Shown in pieces: positions 1-6,743 of a DNA stretch of 19,847 nucleotides (position 1 is its first letter; every line of letters begins with the position of its first letter). The stretch comes from Fimiplasma intestinipullorum (GTDB lineage: Bacteria; Bacillota_I; Bacilli_A; Erysipelotrichales; Coprobacillaceae). The stretch spans positions 1-19,847 of the forward strand of contig DVMJ01000089.1 in assembly GCA_018715065.1 (NCBI GenBank), read 5' to 3'. The notes beneath the pieces are model-generated. The model ran no database searches. It saw only the letters and a program-made list of their open reading frames with translations, and was not told the origin of the DNA. The position numbers and the translations under genes were made by a program.

Positions 1-267
1 GAAACCACCCGCAGTATATGTGCCTGAAGAAGACAAGGCCGCCTCTGCAGATAGGATCCCTGCCTCCCCTGATACAGGTAACGAAATAGTCAGACTTGGA
101 AACAGATCCAAAGGCAAGAAGAGCGTGACTAATAAAAACCATATACTAAAGTAACTCAGATAGCGCCAATGACAGGAAAATTTGGTCTGAGTCAGCCGAT
201 GAACCAATAGTAAAGAGCCACCAAATAAACTGGCGCCAAGATTCAGCCATAGAAAACGCGTCATCAT
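1..267 (-). CDS. BlaR1/MecR1-type M56 antirepressor, N-terminal part (cut by window edge)
   Basis: The 89 visible codons encode the start of a membrane protein: two hydrophobic segments at about residues 5-22 and 37-53, separated by a short basic loop, as at the N terminus of BlaR1/MecR1 sensors. The zinc-protease and sensor domains would lie beyond base 1 and cannot be checked. The start at 267 is chosen because ATG overlaps the stop of the upstream BlaI-like gene by 4 nt (ATGA), the usual repressor-sensor coupling. In the family, the M56 protease is activated by a cell-wall signal and leads to cleavage of the BlaI-type repressor. The assignment rests mainly on the coupling and topology, so the exact signal is unknown. 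Confidence 0.72.
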   Translation of the reverse strand, partial: MMTRFLWLNLGASLFGGSLLLVHRLTQTKFSCHWRYLSYFSIWFLLVTLFLPLDLFPSLTISLPVSGEAGILSAEAALSSSGTYTAGGF

Positions 268-647
268 GATTGCGGTCCTTTCGCTTTTTCGACCAGCTCA
301 CTCAATGCTTCGATATCTTCCTGACTCAACTTTTTCTCATCGACCAAATAACTAACCAGCTTTGGCAGCCTCCCATGATAAAAGCGCTCCAGAAAAGAAT
401 GCGTTTGCTGATCTAGATACGTTTTACGATCCAGACAAGCGGCATAGACATAGGTACGGGATTGACGCGTATGCGTAATCGCTCCCTTTTTTTCGAGTCG
501 TACTAAGAGGGTATGAATGGTCTTAGGACTCCAATCATGAAGATCCTGGAGTCGCGCGACGATCTCAGGTGTACTGAGCGGACCCTCATCCCAGATCACA
601 TCCATCACTATATATTCAGCCTGACTGATTTTAGGTATGTTTTCCAT
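264..647 (-). CDS. blaI: BlaI/MecI/CopY-family transcriptional repressor
   Basis: 127 residues, the normal size for the family. The N-terminal winged helix (about residues 5-75) carries the family pattern: ISQAEYIVMDVIW near the start, WSPKTIHTLLVRLEKKGAI as recognition helix, then the R-x-Y-V-Y wing. The C-terminal half (about 80-125) is the helical dimerization and cleavage region, with the conserved HSFLERFYHG stretch. It should bind TACAnnTGTA-type sites as a dimer, and one perfect site lies at 722-733 in front of the divergent lipoprotein gene. The gene is coupled by ATGA to the M56 antirepressor. The ribosome site AAAGGGG lies about 10 nt upstream. No beta-lactamase gene is visible nearby, so the regulated function is probably something else; the symbol denotes the family. 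Confidence 0.92.
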   Translation of the reverse strand: MENIPKISQAEYIVMDVIWDEGPLSTPEIVARLQDLHDWSPKTIHTLLVRLEKKGAITHTRQSRTYVYAACLDRKTYLDQQTHSFLERFYHGRLPKLVSYLVDEKKLSQEDIEALSELVEKAKGPQS

Positions 648-670
648 TCTGACAGCCCCTTTCTAGTCAA

Positions 671-699
671 AGCATAACATGCCTTTTTCGCTTCGTCAA
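671..699 (-). promoter_or_regulatory. Promoter of the BlaI-like/M56 operon
   Basis: On the minus strand, TTGACG (699-694), a 17-nt spacer and TATGCT (676-671) form a good sigma-A-type promoter. Transcription would begin near 664, giving a leader of about 17 nt before the start at 647. A small imperfect symmetry, GCAT-AAC-ATGC (672-682), overlaps the -10 box. It does not match the BlaI consensus. Confidence 0.75.
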
Positions 700-708
700 T
701 GCTTGCGC

Positions 709-736
709 TTGACATTTAATCTTACATATGTAATAC
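709..736 (+). promoter_or_regulatory. Promoter of the lipoprotein-Nudix unit
   Basis: TTGACA (709-714) followed after 16 nt by TAATAC (731-736). The start of transcription would be about 742, a leader of only about 12 nt. The BlaI-type palindrome occupies the spacer and the first bases of the -10 box, so a bound repressor would block polymerase directly. Confidence 0.7.
722..733. promoter_or_regulatory. BlaI/MecI-type operator palindrome
   Basis: TTACATATGTAA is a perfect 12-bp palindrome containing TACA-TA-TGTA, which fits the TACAnnTGTA core of BlaI/MecI operators. It lies between the divergent blaI-like and lipoprotein genes, inside the promoter of the latter and 23 bp upstream of the -35 box of the former. 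Confidence 0.8.
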
Positions 737-754
737 TTTTGATGAGGTGATACC

Positions 755-1822
755 ATGCGACGATTCATCATGATAGGTTTATGCCTGTGCCTTTTATGTC
801 TGTCGACGGCTTGTACCCAGCAACCACCCGTTGCCTCGAACTTGCCTGAAGGCATGAGCCAGGAACTATATGATACCATTACTCAGGAGCTTGCGCTCAG
901 TCAGTTGAACAGTACCCTGTCAACAGAAGAGATGATCACGGCATTAGGTGAAGCAGGCTGTTTTGCAGCCGACAGCAATGCCCGCATCCCCATGACCAAT
1001 GGTGACAAGCTCGATATTCAAGAACCATTCCATTTTTATCAGGTCAATGAAGATGGGACCTTGCTCTGCTTTGCGTATCAGGACGGAATGCTGTATAATA
1101 CCTATATCGATTTAAGTAAGGAGGATCCGATTGCCGGTTTTACGATCTCCGAAGGGCGTTCTCTCCAACTGACCAGCCATGGATACCTGGTCTTTGAATC
1201 TTACTTTGAGGGAAGTGCTGCCGCTCACGAGATCAATAGCTACTATGATTATCGTGTCGCGCCTTTTGACGAGTCCCTGCATAGCTATGATCTGACCTAT
1301 ATTTATCCCGTGGGTTATGAATGCCACAATCTTTTCAGCTCCAGCTGGAATGCTTCCAGTCTGGCAAGCTTGGATTATCTGACTTTCTATGATGAATTCT
1401 ACGAGATGAAATATCAGACCCGCTTTATCATCAGTGATGATCTGCAGTCTGATAAAGCAAGACTGAGTTACGATATTCCGGCTGCAGACTTTGAATCCGT
1501 GATCCAGACTTATTTGGATGTCAGTCAGGCAACGCTGCGCCAGCTGGATGCTTATGATCCTAGCGACCAAACATATCTTTATTGTCCATCTTCCTGCATC
1601 AAAAGTCACTATGCTACCCCTATTTTGACCGGGGAAGTGCAAGCTGTCGAAAAGCCAAATGAACACACGCTGATTTTGACCATCGATGCTTTGGGCAATG
1701 AATTTGGTTATGACTATGCCTTTACGCATCGTCTGACGATCGCACTTGAGGATGATGGCGGTTTCCACTATGTCTCCAATGAAGTCATCGATAGTCCGAA
1801 CAATCAGTTCCCGCCTTACTAG
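755..1822 (+). CDS. Putative lipoprotein under BlaI-type control, function unknown
   Basis: 355 residues. The first 20 form a lipoprotein signal: MRR, a hydrophobic run rich in L and C, then the lipobox LSTAC with the lipidated Cys at 20. The mature part should therefore sit on the outer face of the membrane. It is acidic and rich in Tyr, Asp and Ser, with no motif that I recognise and no further membrane segments. The ribosome site GAGGTGA lies 4 nt before the ATG. Its promoter contains a BlaI-type operator, and the Nudix gene follows after 14 nt, so the two are probably co-transcribed. A role in sensing or tolerating cell-wall stress is a guess from the regulator alone. Confidence 0.85.
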   Translation: MRRFIMIGLCLCLLCLSTACTQQPPVASNLPEGMSQELYDTITQELALSQLNSTLSTEEMITALGEAGCFAADSNARIPMTNGDKLDIQEPFHFYQVNEDGTLLCFAYQDGMLYNTYIDLSKEDPIAGFTISEGRSLQLTSHGYLVFESYFEGSAAAHEINSYYDYRVAPFDESLHSYDLTYIYPVGYECHNLFSSSWNASSLASLDYLTFYDEFYEMKYQTRFIISDDLQSDKARLSYDIPAADFESVIQTYLDVSQATLRQLDAYDPSDQTYLYCPSSCIKSHYATPILTGEVQAVEKPNEHTLILTIDALGNEFGYDYAFTHRLTIALEDDGGFHYVSNEVIDSPNNQFPPY

Positions 1823-1836
1823 ACAAGGAGGCTACT

Positions 1837-2298
1837 ATGATCATGACAACCATCTGCTATCTTCAAAAAGATGGCAAGACCCTTTTTATGCACCGCATTA
1901 AAAAGAAAAATGATATCAATGAAGGAAAATGGATCGGTGTGGGCGGTAAATTTGAACCCGGTGAAGATCCTGAGACCTGTGTCACACGCGAAGTTTATGA
2001 GGAGACCGGCTATGTGCTTGACAAGCTGAATTTTGTTGGTTTCGTGACTTTTCCGGGCATTGTGAATGGTGAGGATGAAGGCATGTTCCTGTTTACCTCT
2101 GACTGTTTTCACGGTTCCTTTAAACCCAGCGTTGATGAAGGGCAGCTCGAATGGATCCCAGACGAAAAGATTCCCCAATTGAACCTGTGGGAAGGGGATC
2201 GTTATTTCTTTGACTGGTTCAAACAGGACCGTAAGGTATTGGCCTGCTTCACCTACGAGAATGATCAGCTGGTTCAAAAAAAGATTCATTTTTATTAA
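1837..2298 (+). CDS. Nudix hydrolase (MutT / 8-oxo-dGTP diphosphatase-like)
   Basis: 153 residues with a complete Nudix box: G37-x5-E43-x7-R51-E52-x-x-E55-E56-x-G58. This binds the Mg ions that hydrolyse nucleoside diphosphate-linked compounds. Overall layout (N-terminal strands, box at 37-60, W and F/Y-rich C-terminal half) resembles the 8-oxo-dGTP diphosphatases of Bacillota, which cleanse the nucleotide pool, but substrate cannot be read reliably from sequence. The strong AAGGAGG site at 1825-1831 would fit a start at 1837 or at the second ATG, 1843. It follows the lipoprotein gene by 14 nt and precedes a terminator, so it is the last gene of that unit. Confidence 0.88.
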   Translation: MIMTTICYLQKDGKTLFMHRIKKKNDINEGKWIGVGGKFEPGEDPETCVTREVYEETGYVLDKLNFVGFVTFPGIVNGEDEGMFLFTSDCFHGSFKPSVDEGQLEWIPDEKIPQLNLWEGDRYFFDWFKQDRKVLACFTYENDQLVQKKIHFY

Positions 2299-2302
2299 AT
2301 TG

Positions 2303-2333
2303 GTCAATTTCGCCTGGCGAAATTGGCTTTTTT
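2303..2333 (+). terminator. Intrinsic terminator after the Nudix gene
   Basis: CAATTTCGCC (2305-2314) and GGCGAAATTG (2316-2325) are exact inverted repeats. The stem can be extended by two outer pairs (including a U-G) and is followed by GC and six T (2328-2333). It begins 5 nt after the stop codon. Confidence 0.88.
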
Positions 2334-2382
2334 GATGTCAAAAACGGTCGGTTTCCTTTGCATCATCGGTCTTTTTGGCGAT

Positions 2383-2411
2383 TTGGAAAGTCTTCTTTTT
2401 CCCACTATAAT
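2383..2411 (+). promoter_or_regulatory. Promoter of the short ssb gene
   Basis: TTGGAA (2383-2388), 17-nt spacer, perfect TATAAT (2406-2411). Transcription from about 2418 leaves an 18-nt leader with an AGGAGG site. This rules out an upstream start for the following gene. Confidence 0.8.
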
Positions 2412-2435
2412 GGAGCCAGAAAGGAGGGAAAGAAG

Positions 2436-2723
2436 ATGCTCAATGAAGTCATTCTGGTCGGGCGCCTGGTCGATGATCCACTGACCATCAAAAAGCCACC
2501 CGAAAGCATTACCTTGGAAACGATTCGAGGCTATAAAAATGGGGATGGACGTTATGACTCTGACTTTCTTGAAGTCAAGCTCTGGCGCGGTGTCAGTCAG
2601 ACGCTGATGAATCAGGCTCATCAAGGCAGTTTAGTGACCATTAAAGGACGGCTGGAACAACATGCCGCCAACATGGAGATCATTGCTGAGAAAGTTTCTC
2701 TGCTTGATCCCTATATACGCTAA
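2436..2723 (+). CDS. ssb: Short single-stranded DNA-binding protein (OB fold)
   Basis: 95 residues starting MLNEVILVGRLVDDP, the typical first strand of SSB (N-x-V-x-L-x-G-R-L). It continues through the F-L-E-V-K-L-W strand (about 47-54) and ends with the G-S-L-V-T-I-K-G-R-L strand (about 68-77). This is one complete OB fold, which binds single-stranded DNA. There is no Gly/Pro-rich linker and no acidic C-terminal tip (DDDIPF-like), which in housekeeping SSB recruits partner enzymes. The protein ends LLDPYIR. It is probably an accessory SSB rather than the main one. The start at 2436 is set by the promoter and by AGGAGGGAA just upstream; an in-frame start at 2358 would precede the promoter. 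It is a single-gene unit, closed by a terminator overlapping its stop. Confidence 0.85.
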   Translation: MLNEVILVGRLVDDPLTIKKPPESITLETIRGYKNGDGRYDSDFLEVKLWRGVSQTLMNQAHQGSLVTIKGRLEQHAANMEIIAEKVSLLDPYIR

Positions 2724-2746
2724 AAGGTAGGGATCCCTACCTTTTT
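2722..2746. terminator. Bidirectional terminator between ssb and the M14 peptidase gene
   Basis: A 24-bp perfect palindrome centred on GGATCC (2731-2736): arms AAAAGGTAGGGA and TCCCTACCTTTT, with T runs on both strands. It starts inside the stop codon of ssb (2721-2723) and ends 3 nt from the stop of the converging M14 gene at 2749, so it can serve both. Confidence 0.9.
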
Positions 2747-2748
2747 GC

Positions 2749-4431
2749 TTAAAGTGTACAGCCGGTCTTCAGATGTCCTGCTTTAGGACTGTCAATCGCA
2801 ATCGACACAGAGGTACCTGATGGTGCCTTAACGACCCAACTGATTGTTTTTTCGATTGGTTCATAATTATTCGTACGGATCTTAGCGCCATAACTGTAAT
2901 CGGTTGGAATGCAGCCATAGCCTTCCAGACGTTCGATGGTCTGACACTTTTCACCCATGACAATCTCTGCTTCCGTCTCTAGCTTCACTTCGATAGCATG
3001 TGGAAGCTTTAGTTCCATCAGCATATCGCTGACATAGGTTGGCAAATAGCTGGTATTGGCCAGACTGAGTTCAATTTTCCAGACATCCTCACCCACCTGA
3101 TATTGTTTCAGGTTCGTTATTTTCAGACACGGAACCGTTGCTGCCATACGCAATGTAAAGCGCGTAGCTTTTTCGACTTCCTGGCATAAGAAAGAACGCG
3201 GTGGATTCTGATAAGTCATCTTAAAATCAAAGCCGCCAATCTCTACATCCCCTAACTGCGGATGATCGAAATGCCGCCAAGGCAAAATAGCCTCTGGGGC
3301 ATTTTCCTGACACCAGGCAAGAATGCGTGCGTAATCTTCGGCTTTTTGTGCAGTGGTCTTCGGTTCCTTAGGCACCGGCCATGGACAACCGCAGCCAGAA
3401 CGCACCTCCAGATCCCAAAGCTCGATCGTGTAAGCCGGAATTCCCTGTGACTGATAGCACCAGTCATCAAAAGCACCGCTGGAATAGGCTTCCTGATCGG
3501 TAAAGAAGCTATCAAAGATATTGATGCAGCCATAGCCCATTTCCTCAGTTCCCATGGCACCGATCTCACGGAAGAAACGCATATCCTTTTTGGATGCCTT
3601 GCTTGAAGACTGCGTTCCAGGTGGATACAGGATAATGCCTCCGTTAGTATGATGGGTTGCTACCCCACCGATATTGGGATGACTGAGCACAAAATCAACA
3701 ACAGCCTTATTTTCCGGATTGCTGAGTGGATAAGGTCCGGCACCCGGCTGACGGTTTTCCGTGTACCAGCCAAATGGATAGTTACGATTAAAATCCAGTC
3801 CCCACAAAGCAGGTGCGACTTTCAAAGGATTCGTGACTTCGCCTTCCACACAGCCTTCGGCATACACCTGATAGAATTCTCCTTCCAGATCATCAGGGGC
3901 ACGTTTGATCATGACCGCTTCATTGTGTGGATCTTTCTTCCAGGCACCATAAGGGCTTGGAACACGCATCATCGCAATGATGCCATTCTGATCCATGTCT
4001 TCTTCATATAAACCCGGCTGTTGTGTCTTGCTGAGATAAGGACGATCGACCGAACGCAAAGAGTAAGCGCTGGTCAGATAACGCTCAGCCCCATCCGGTG
4101 AAAGACGCGGAATCACATAGATGGTCACCCGTTCAAGCAAAGCATGAATCTTAGGATCACTATCCATATTCGTCAGTAAATAGTCGATCGTATGCATGGC
4201 AGCCATTGATCCGGTGACTTCCCCAGCATGGGTATTACCATCGATGTAATACGCCGGTTTGGCAGCTGGATCTCCAATGGAAAGCGTGACGGCATACACG
4301 TGGCGTCCTTTAGGTGTTACCAGCAGGCTCTCAAGCTGACAGACCTGCGGATAAGTTGAAGCAAAAAACTGCAGATGTTCTTCTAACGTTGCATAAGTAT
4401 AGTAATCATCATAGGTAAACGTTGTTTTCAC
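2749..4431 (-). CDS. M14-family zinc carboxypeptidase
   Basis: 560 residues from a GTG start. The start is chosen because GGAGGTGG (4443-4436) lies just upstream; an in-frame ATG at 4485 would precede the promoter. The zinc ligands are visible: H68-A-G-E71 in GNTHAGEVTG and the third His in THHTNGG (about 260-261). A substrate-binding N-R-N (about 215-217) and the catalytic Glu in YTIELWDLE (about 337) complete an M14 site. M14 enzymes remove C-terminal residues from peptides or cleave cell-wall peptides. The catalytic domain ends near residue 380; the remaining 180 residues look like a beta-rich accessory domain. No signal peptide is seen, so the enzyme is probably cytoplasmic. It is transcribed alone and converges on ssb. 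Confidence 0.9.
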   Translation of the reverse strand: MKTTFTYDDYYTYATLEEHLQFFASTYPQVCQLESLLVTPKGRHVYAVTLSIGDPAAKPAYYIDGNTHAGEVTGSMAAMHTIDYLLTNMDSDPKIHALLERVTIYVIPRLSPDGAERYLTSAYSLRSVDRPYLSKTQQPGLYEEDMDQNGIIAMMRVPSPYGAWKKDPHNEAVMIKRAPDDLEGEFYQVYAEGCVEGEVTNPLKVAPALWGLDFNRNYPFGWYTENRQPGAGPYPLSNPENKAVVDFVLSHPNIGGVATHHTNGGIILYPPGTQSSSKASKKDMRFFREIGAMGTEEMGYGCINIFDSFFTDQEAYSSGAFDDWCYQSQGIPAYTIELWDLEVRSGCGCPWPVPKEPKTTAQKAEDYARILAWCQENAPEAILPWRHFDHPQLGDVEIGGFDFKMTYQNPPRSFLCQEVEKATRFTLRMAATVPCLKITNLKQYQVGEDVWKIELSLANTSYLPTYVSDMLMELKLPHAIEVKLETEAEIVMGEKCQTIERLEGYGCIPTDYSYGAKIRTNNYEPIEKTISWVVKAPSGTSVSIAIDSPKAGHLKTGCTL

Positions 4432-4451
4432 TTTACCACCTCCTACCCATG

Positions 4452-4480
4452 ATTTTAAAACATTTTTCCTAAATAGGCAA
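4452..4480 (-). promoter_or_regulatory. Promoter of the M14 peptidase gene
   Basis: Minus strand TTGCCT (4480-4475), 17-nt spacer, TAAAAT (4457-4452). The predicted transcript starts near 4445, directly before the GGAGGTGG ribosome site at 4443-4436. Confidence 0.7.
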
Positions 4481-4519
4481 ATCATTCCGTCTTTTTTTCG
4501 TTAGTGCCTACAATTGGGT

Positions 4520-4548
4520 TTGCATCTTTCACCATTTTTCGCTATACT
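4520..4548 (+). promoter_or_regulatory. Promoter of the membrane protein-LytTR-patatin unit
   Basis: TTGCAT (4520-4525), 17-nt spacer, TATACT (4543-4548). The transcript would begin near 4555, favouring the GTG at 4569 over that at 4560 as first codon. Confidence 0.75.
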
Positions 4549-4568
4549 AAAGAGGGCAGGTGAAGTAT

Positions 4569-5201
4569 GTGAAAAAACAAAAAAAGTTAAAATATTACCT
4601 GGGAAATCATCATCCGGCAAGTACGGCGATCCTCTTCTTTGCCTATCATTTCTTTTTTTGCGGAATTGCCAGCATGATGATGGCACGCTTTCTCAACAAC
4701 GCCTTTGTAGGCTGGTGTACGTTTATCTTGCTGGAATTTCTGGTGTTTCTGCTCGCCGTTCCGACCCTTTATGACGAATATGTTTATTGGGGGATCAGTG
4801 AAACGGACTTTTATTATGTGGATGATCAGATTCCCTATTTGGATAAGACCTTCTTTTTAATTTCACGTCTCTTTTTTCGTCACACACCATTGCCGACCAT
4901 TCAGATTCCTTTAGATAAGATCACGGGCCTAAAGTTATACTCACGTCAGGTCAATAGCTACCTGGGACTCTATGCTTTCCCCATTTACTTTACTTTGAAT
5001 CTCTGTGATGGTGGTCAATTTGAGGGTGCCTGTCTGATTGCAGATGACAAAACCATTGCGAATATCTTTACAGAGATCTTAGCCAAAGGGGCTCGTCTAG
5101 ATGATCCGGAAGGTCTGCTCGTACTTTTACAGGATCCCGAAATCTCTGCCAGCCAGGCTTTAGAGCAGCGTTTTCGTGAAAAGCGAGGGATGCGCCAATG
5201 A
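4569..5201 (+). CDS. Two-TM membrane protein, partner of a LytTR regulator
   Basis: 210 residues from GTG 4569; GTG 4560 is possible but lies only about 5 nt from the predicted transcript start. After a very basic N terminus there are two membrane segments (about 18-38 and 43-63). A cytoplasmic part of about 130 residues follows, whose alternating hydrophobic strands (near I-x-L-D-K-I-T-G-L and the later F-P-I-Y-F-T-L-N-L) resemble a bacterial PH-like domain; this fold call is tentative. The gene overlaps the LytTR gene by 4 nt (ATGA), implying coupled translation. In known LytTR regulatory systems a small membrane protein beside the LytTR gene acts as its inhibitor. That role is inferred here from the pairing and topology only. 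Confidence 0.8.
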   Translation: MKKQKKLKYYLGNHHPASTAILFFAYHFFFCGIASMMMARFLNNAFVGWCTFILLEFLVFLLAVPTLYDEYVYWGISETDFYYVDDQIPYLDKTFFLISRLFFRHTPLPTIQIPLDKITGLKLYSRQVNSYLGLYAFPIYFTLNLCDGGQFEGACLIADDKTIANIFTEILAKGARLDDPEGLLVLLQDPEISASQALEQRFREKRGMRQ

Positions 5202-5830
5202 ATCTCTTTATACATACTGCTCACGCTTCCCGCCTTGAACCCGACTTAAAACAATGTTTGACCGCTCACGAACTCGAGGTTCAGATCGATCATGAAATTC
5301 AATCCAGCCACTATTTTCTGATGATCCTGGATGTCGCTTCTAAACTGGATCTTCAGCAGCTGCGCCACGACTATCCTCAGGCGCTCATGATCTTTATCGG
5401 TAACGAACAGGCGATCTTTAATCTGATGCCTCTGCGTCCTTTTTACTATCTGCGTGAAAAGGAGCTGGAAGCAGACTGGCAGCGTTGCCTGGAGACCTTC
5501 CAAAATTATCTGGATGAAAATTTCCGGATGCTGGATATCAAAGCTGGACGTTCACGGATCCGTTTACGTATCCAAAGTATCGTTTACATCGAATCCTATC
5601 GACATTATTTAACGATTCATACCATGGTAGGCACTTATACACTGCGTGAAAATATCAGTCAGCTGACCGAAAAGCTTAAAAACGATGGCTTCATTCGCTG
5701 TCATAAATCCTACCTTGTCAATAAACGTTTTATTATGGATCGAACCCTAGAAGAACTGATCCTACAGGATCGATCCCGTCTGCCGATCGGGCGGGCCTAT
5801 CAACAGGCGCTTGCCGTGATCGATCTCTAG
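5198..5830 (+). CDS. LytTR-domain transcription regulator with degenerate receiver-like N-terminus
   Basis: 210 residues. The C-terminal half (about 112-208) is a full LytTR DNA-binding domain: I-x-x-I-V-Y-I-E-S-Y-R-H-Y-L-T-I-H, then LRENISQL and FIRCHKSYLVN. The N-terminal half (1-105) looks like a shortened receiver: a strand ending in ILD (D45) could be the phosphoacceptor position, and MIFIG and FYYLRE match later receiver strands. The paired acidic residues that hold Mg at the start of a receiver are absent (MNLFIHTAHAS), and the region is about 20 residues short. Phosphorylation is therefore doubtful. No histidine kinase is nearby; the ATGA-coupled membrane protein is the likely partner. 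The patatin-like gene follows after 14 nt. Confidence 0.9.
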   Translation: MNLFIHTAHASRLEPDLKQCLTAHELEVQIDHEIQSSHYFLMILDVASKLDLQQLRHDYPQALMIFIGNEQAIFNLMPLRPFYYLREKELEADWQRCLETFQNYLDENFRMLDIKAGRSRIRLRIQSIVYIESYRHYLTIHTMVGTYTLRENISQLTEKLKNDGFIRCHKSYLVNKRFIMDRTLEELILQDRSRLPIGRAYQQALAVIDL

Positions 5831-5844
5831 AAAGGAGACATGAT

Positions 5845-6690
5845 ATGACTAGTTTAGTTCTTGAGGGCGGTACTTTCCGCCCTATTTTTTCCTGCGGTGT
5901 GATGGATGCCTTATTGGATGCAGAGATCATGCTGCCTTACATCATCGGTGTTTCGGCCGGGATCACGGATGGTTTCTCCTATGCCTCCCGTCAGAAAGGA
6001 CGCAATTTGGAGATCCTCATGCGCTACCGCAATGATCCGCGTTATCTTTCTATGCGCAACATGGTCACTGACCATTCGCCTTTTGGCATTCGCTTTGTCT
6101 TCCAGACGATTCCCAATGAACTGATTCCCTTTGATTATACGACTTTCCAGCAATATCCGGGACAATTTTGGGTAGGTGTGACGAATCTGCATACAGGCGA
6201 GGCCGAGTATCTTGATGGCAAGAAGATCGATGCCCAAAACACACTCTGCCAGGCAACCTGTTCCATCCCCGGAGTCTTCCCCAGCTGTCACTATGAAGGG
6301 AAGGTCTATTATGATGGCGGGATCGCGGATTCCATCCCGATTCAAAAAGCAATCGATGACGGCAACCGTCGCCATCTCATTGTCCTGACCCAGCCTCTTG
6401 GCTATCAAAAAAAACTGCAGAAAGGCAATCGGGTCATGGCTCGTATCATGAAACACCACTATCCTGCCTTCAGTCAGAAGCTGCTGGACCGGCATTTGCG
6501 CTATAATGCAACACTGGCACAGATTGCCAGGCTGGAAGAAGAAGGAAAGGCGATTGTCTTAAGACCCAGCCATCCCTTAAACAGCTTTGAAAGTGATCTT
6601 GCCACTTTAAAAAACAGCTATCAGGAAGGCTATGATCTGGCCATGGCCAGAATGGATAAGATCAGGCATCTGCTGACAGAAGACGACTAA
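5845..6690 (+). CDS. Patatin-like phospholipase / lipid acyl hydrolase
   Basis: 281 residues in the patatin-like family of bacterial acyl hydrolases. The nucleophile elbow G35-V-S37-A-G39 and the catalytic D157-G-G motif (DGGIADSIP) supply the Ser-Asp dyad. The oxyanion loop is E7-G-G-T-F-R12-P13, where most relatives have G-G-G-x-R-G, so Pro replaces the usual Gly after Arg. The enzyme would cleave acyl chains from membrane lipids; no signal peptide is seen, so it acts from the cytoplasm. A strong AAAGGAG site precedes the ATG. It is the third gene of the LytTR unit, with a 14-nt gap, and may be the unit's effector. The physiological substrate is unknown. Confidence 0.87.
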   Translation: MTSLVLEGGTFRPIFSCGVMDALLDAEIMLPYIIGVSAGITDGFSYASRQKGRNLEILMRYRNDPRYLSMRNMVTDHSPFGIRFVFQTIPNELIPFDYTTFQQYPGQFWVGVTNLHTGEAEYLDGKKIDAQNTLCQATCSIPGVFPSCHYEGKVYYDGGIADSIPIQKAIDDGNRRHLIVLTQPLGYQKKLQKGNRVMARIMKHHYPAFSQKLLDRHLRYNATLAQIARLEEEGKAIVLRPSHPLNSFESDLATLKNSYQEGYDLAMARMDKIRHLLTEDD

Positions 6691-6693
6691 TTC

Positions 6694-6722
6694 TTTTCAT
6701 TTGTCACTAAAAATGATAGAAT
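6694..6722 (+). promoter_or_regulatory. Possible promoter of the PfkB-YcxB unit
   Basis: TTTTCA (6694-6699), 17-nt spacer, TAGAAT (6717-6722), in the 53-nt gap after the patatin gene. The boxes are moderate, and no terminator is seen before them, so read-through from the LytTR unit is also possible. Confidence 0.5.
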
Positions 6723-6743
6723 GGAAAAAGGTGAGGTGAGACA

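Noticed and set aside
672..682. GCAT-AAC-ATGC symmetry over the blaI -10 box as a second BlaI site
   Set aside because: It lacks the TACA/TGTA half-sites, and the arms are only 4 bp.
4497..4523. Two GTT-containing near matches to LytTR half-sites upstream of the LytTR unit
   Set aside because: The half-sites are 18 bp apart instead of the usual 21-22, and each has mismatches; likely chance in an A/T-rich promoter.
5911..6495. 194-codon open frame antisense to the patatin-like gene
   Set aside because: No start signals or domain; the plus-strand frame has the GVSAG and DGG motifs.
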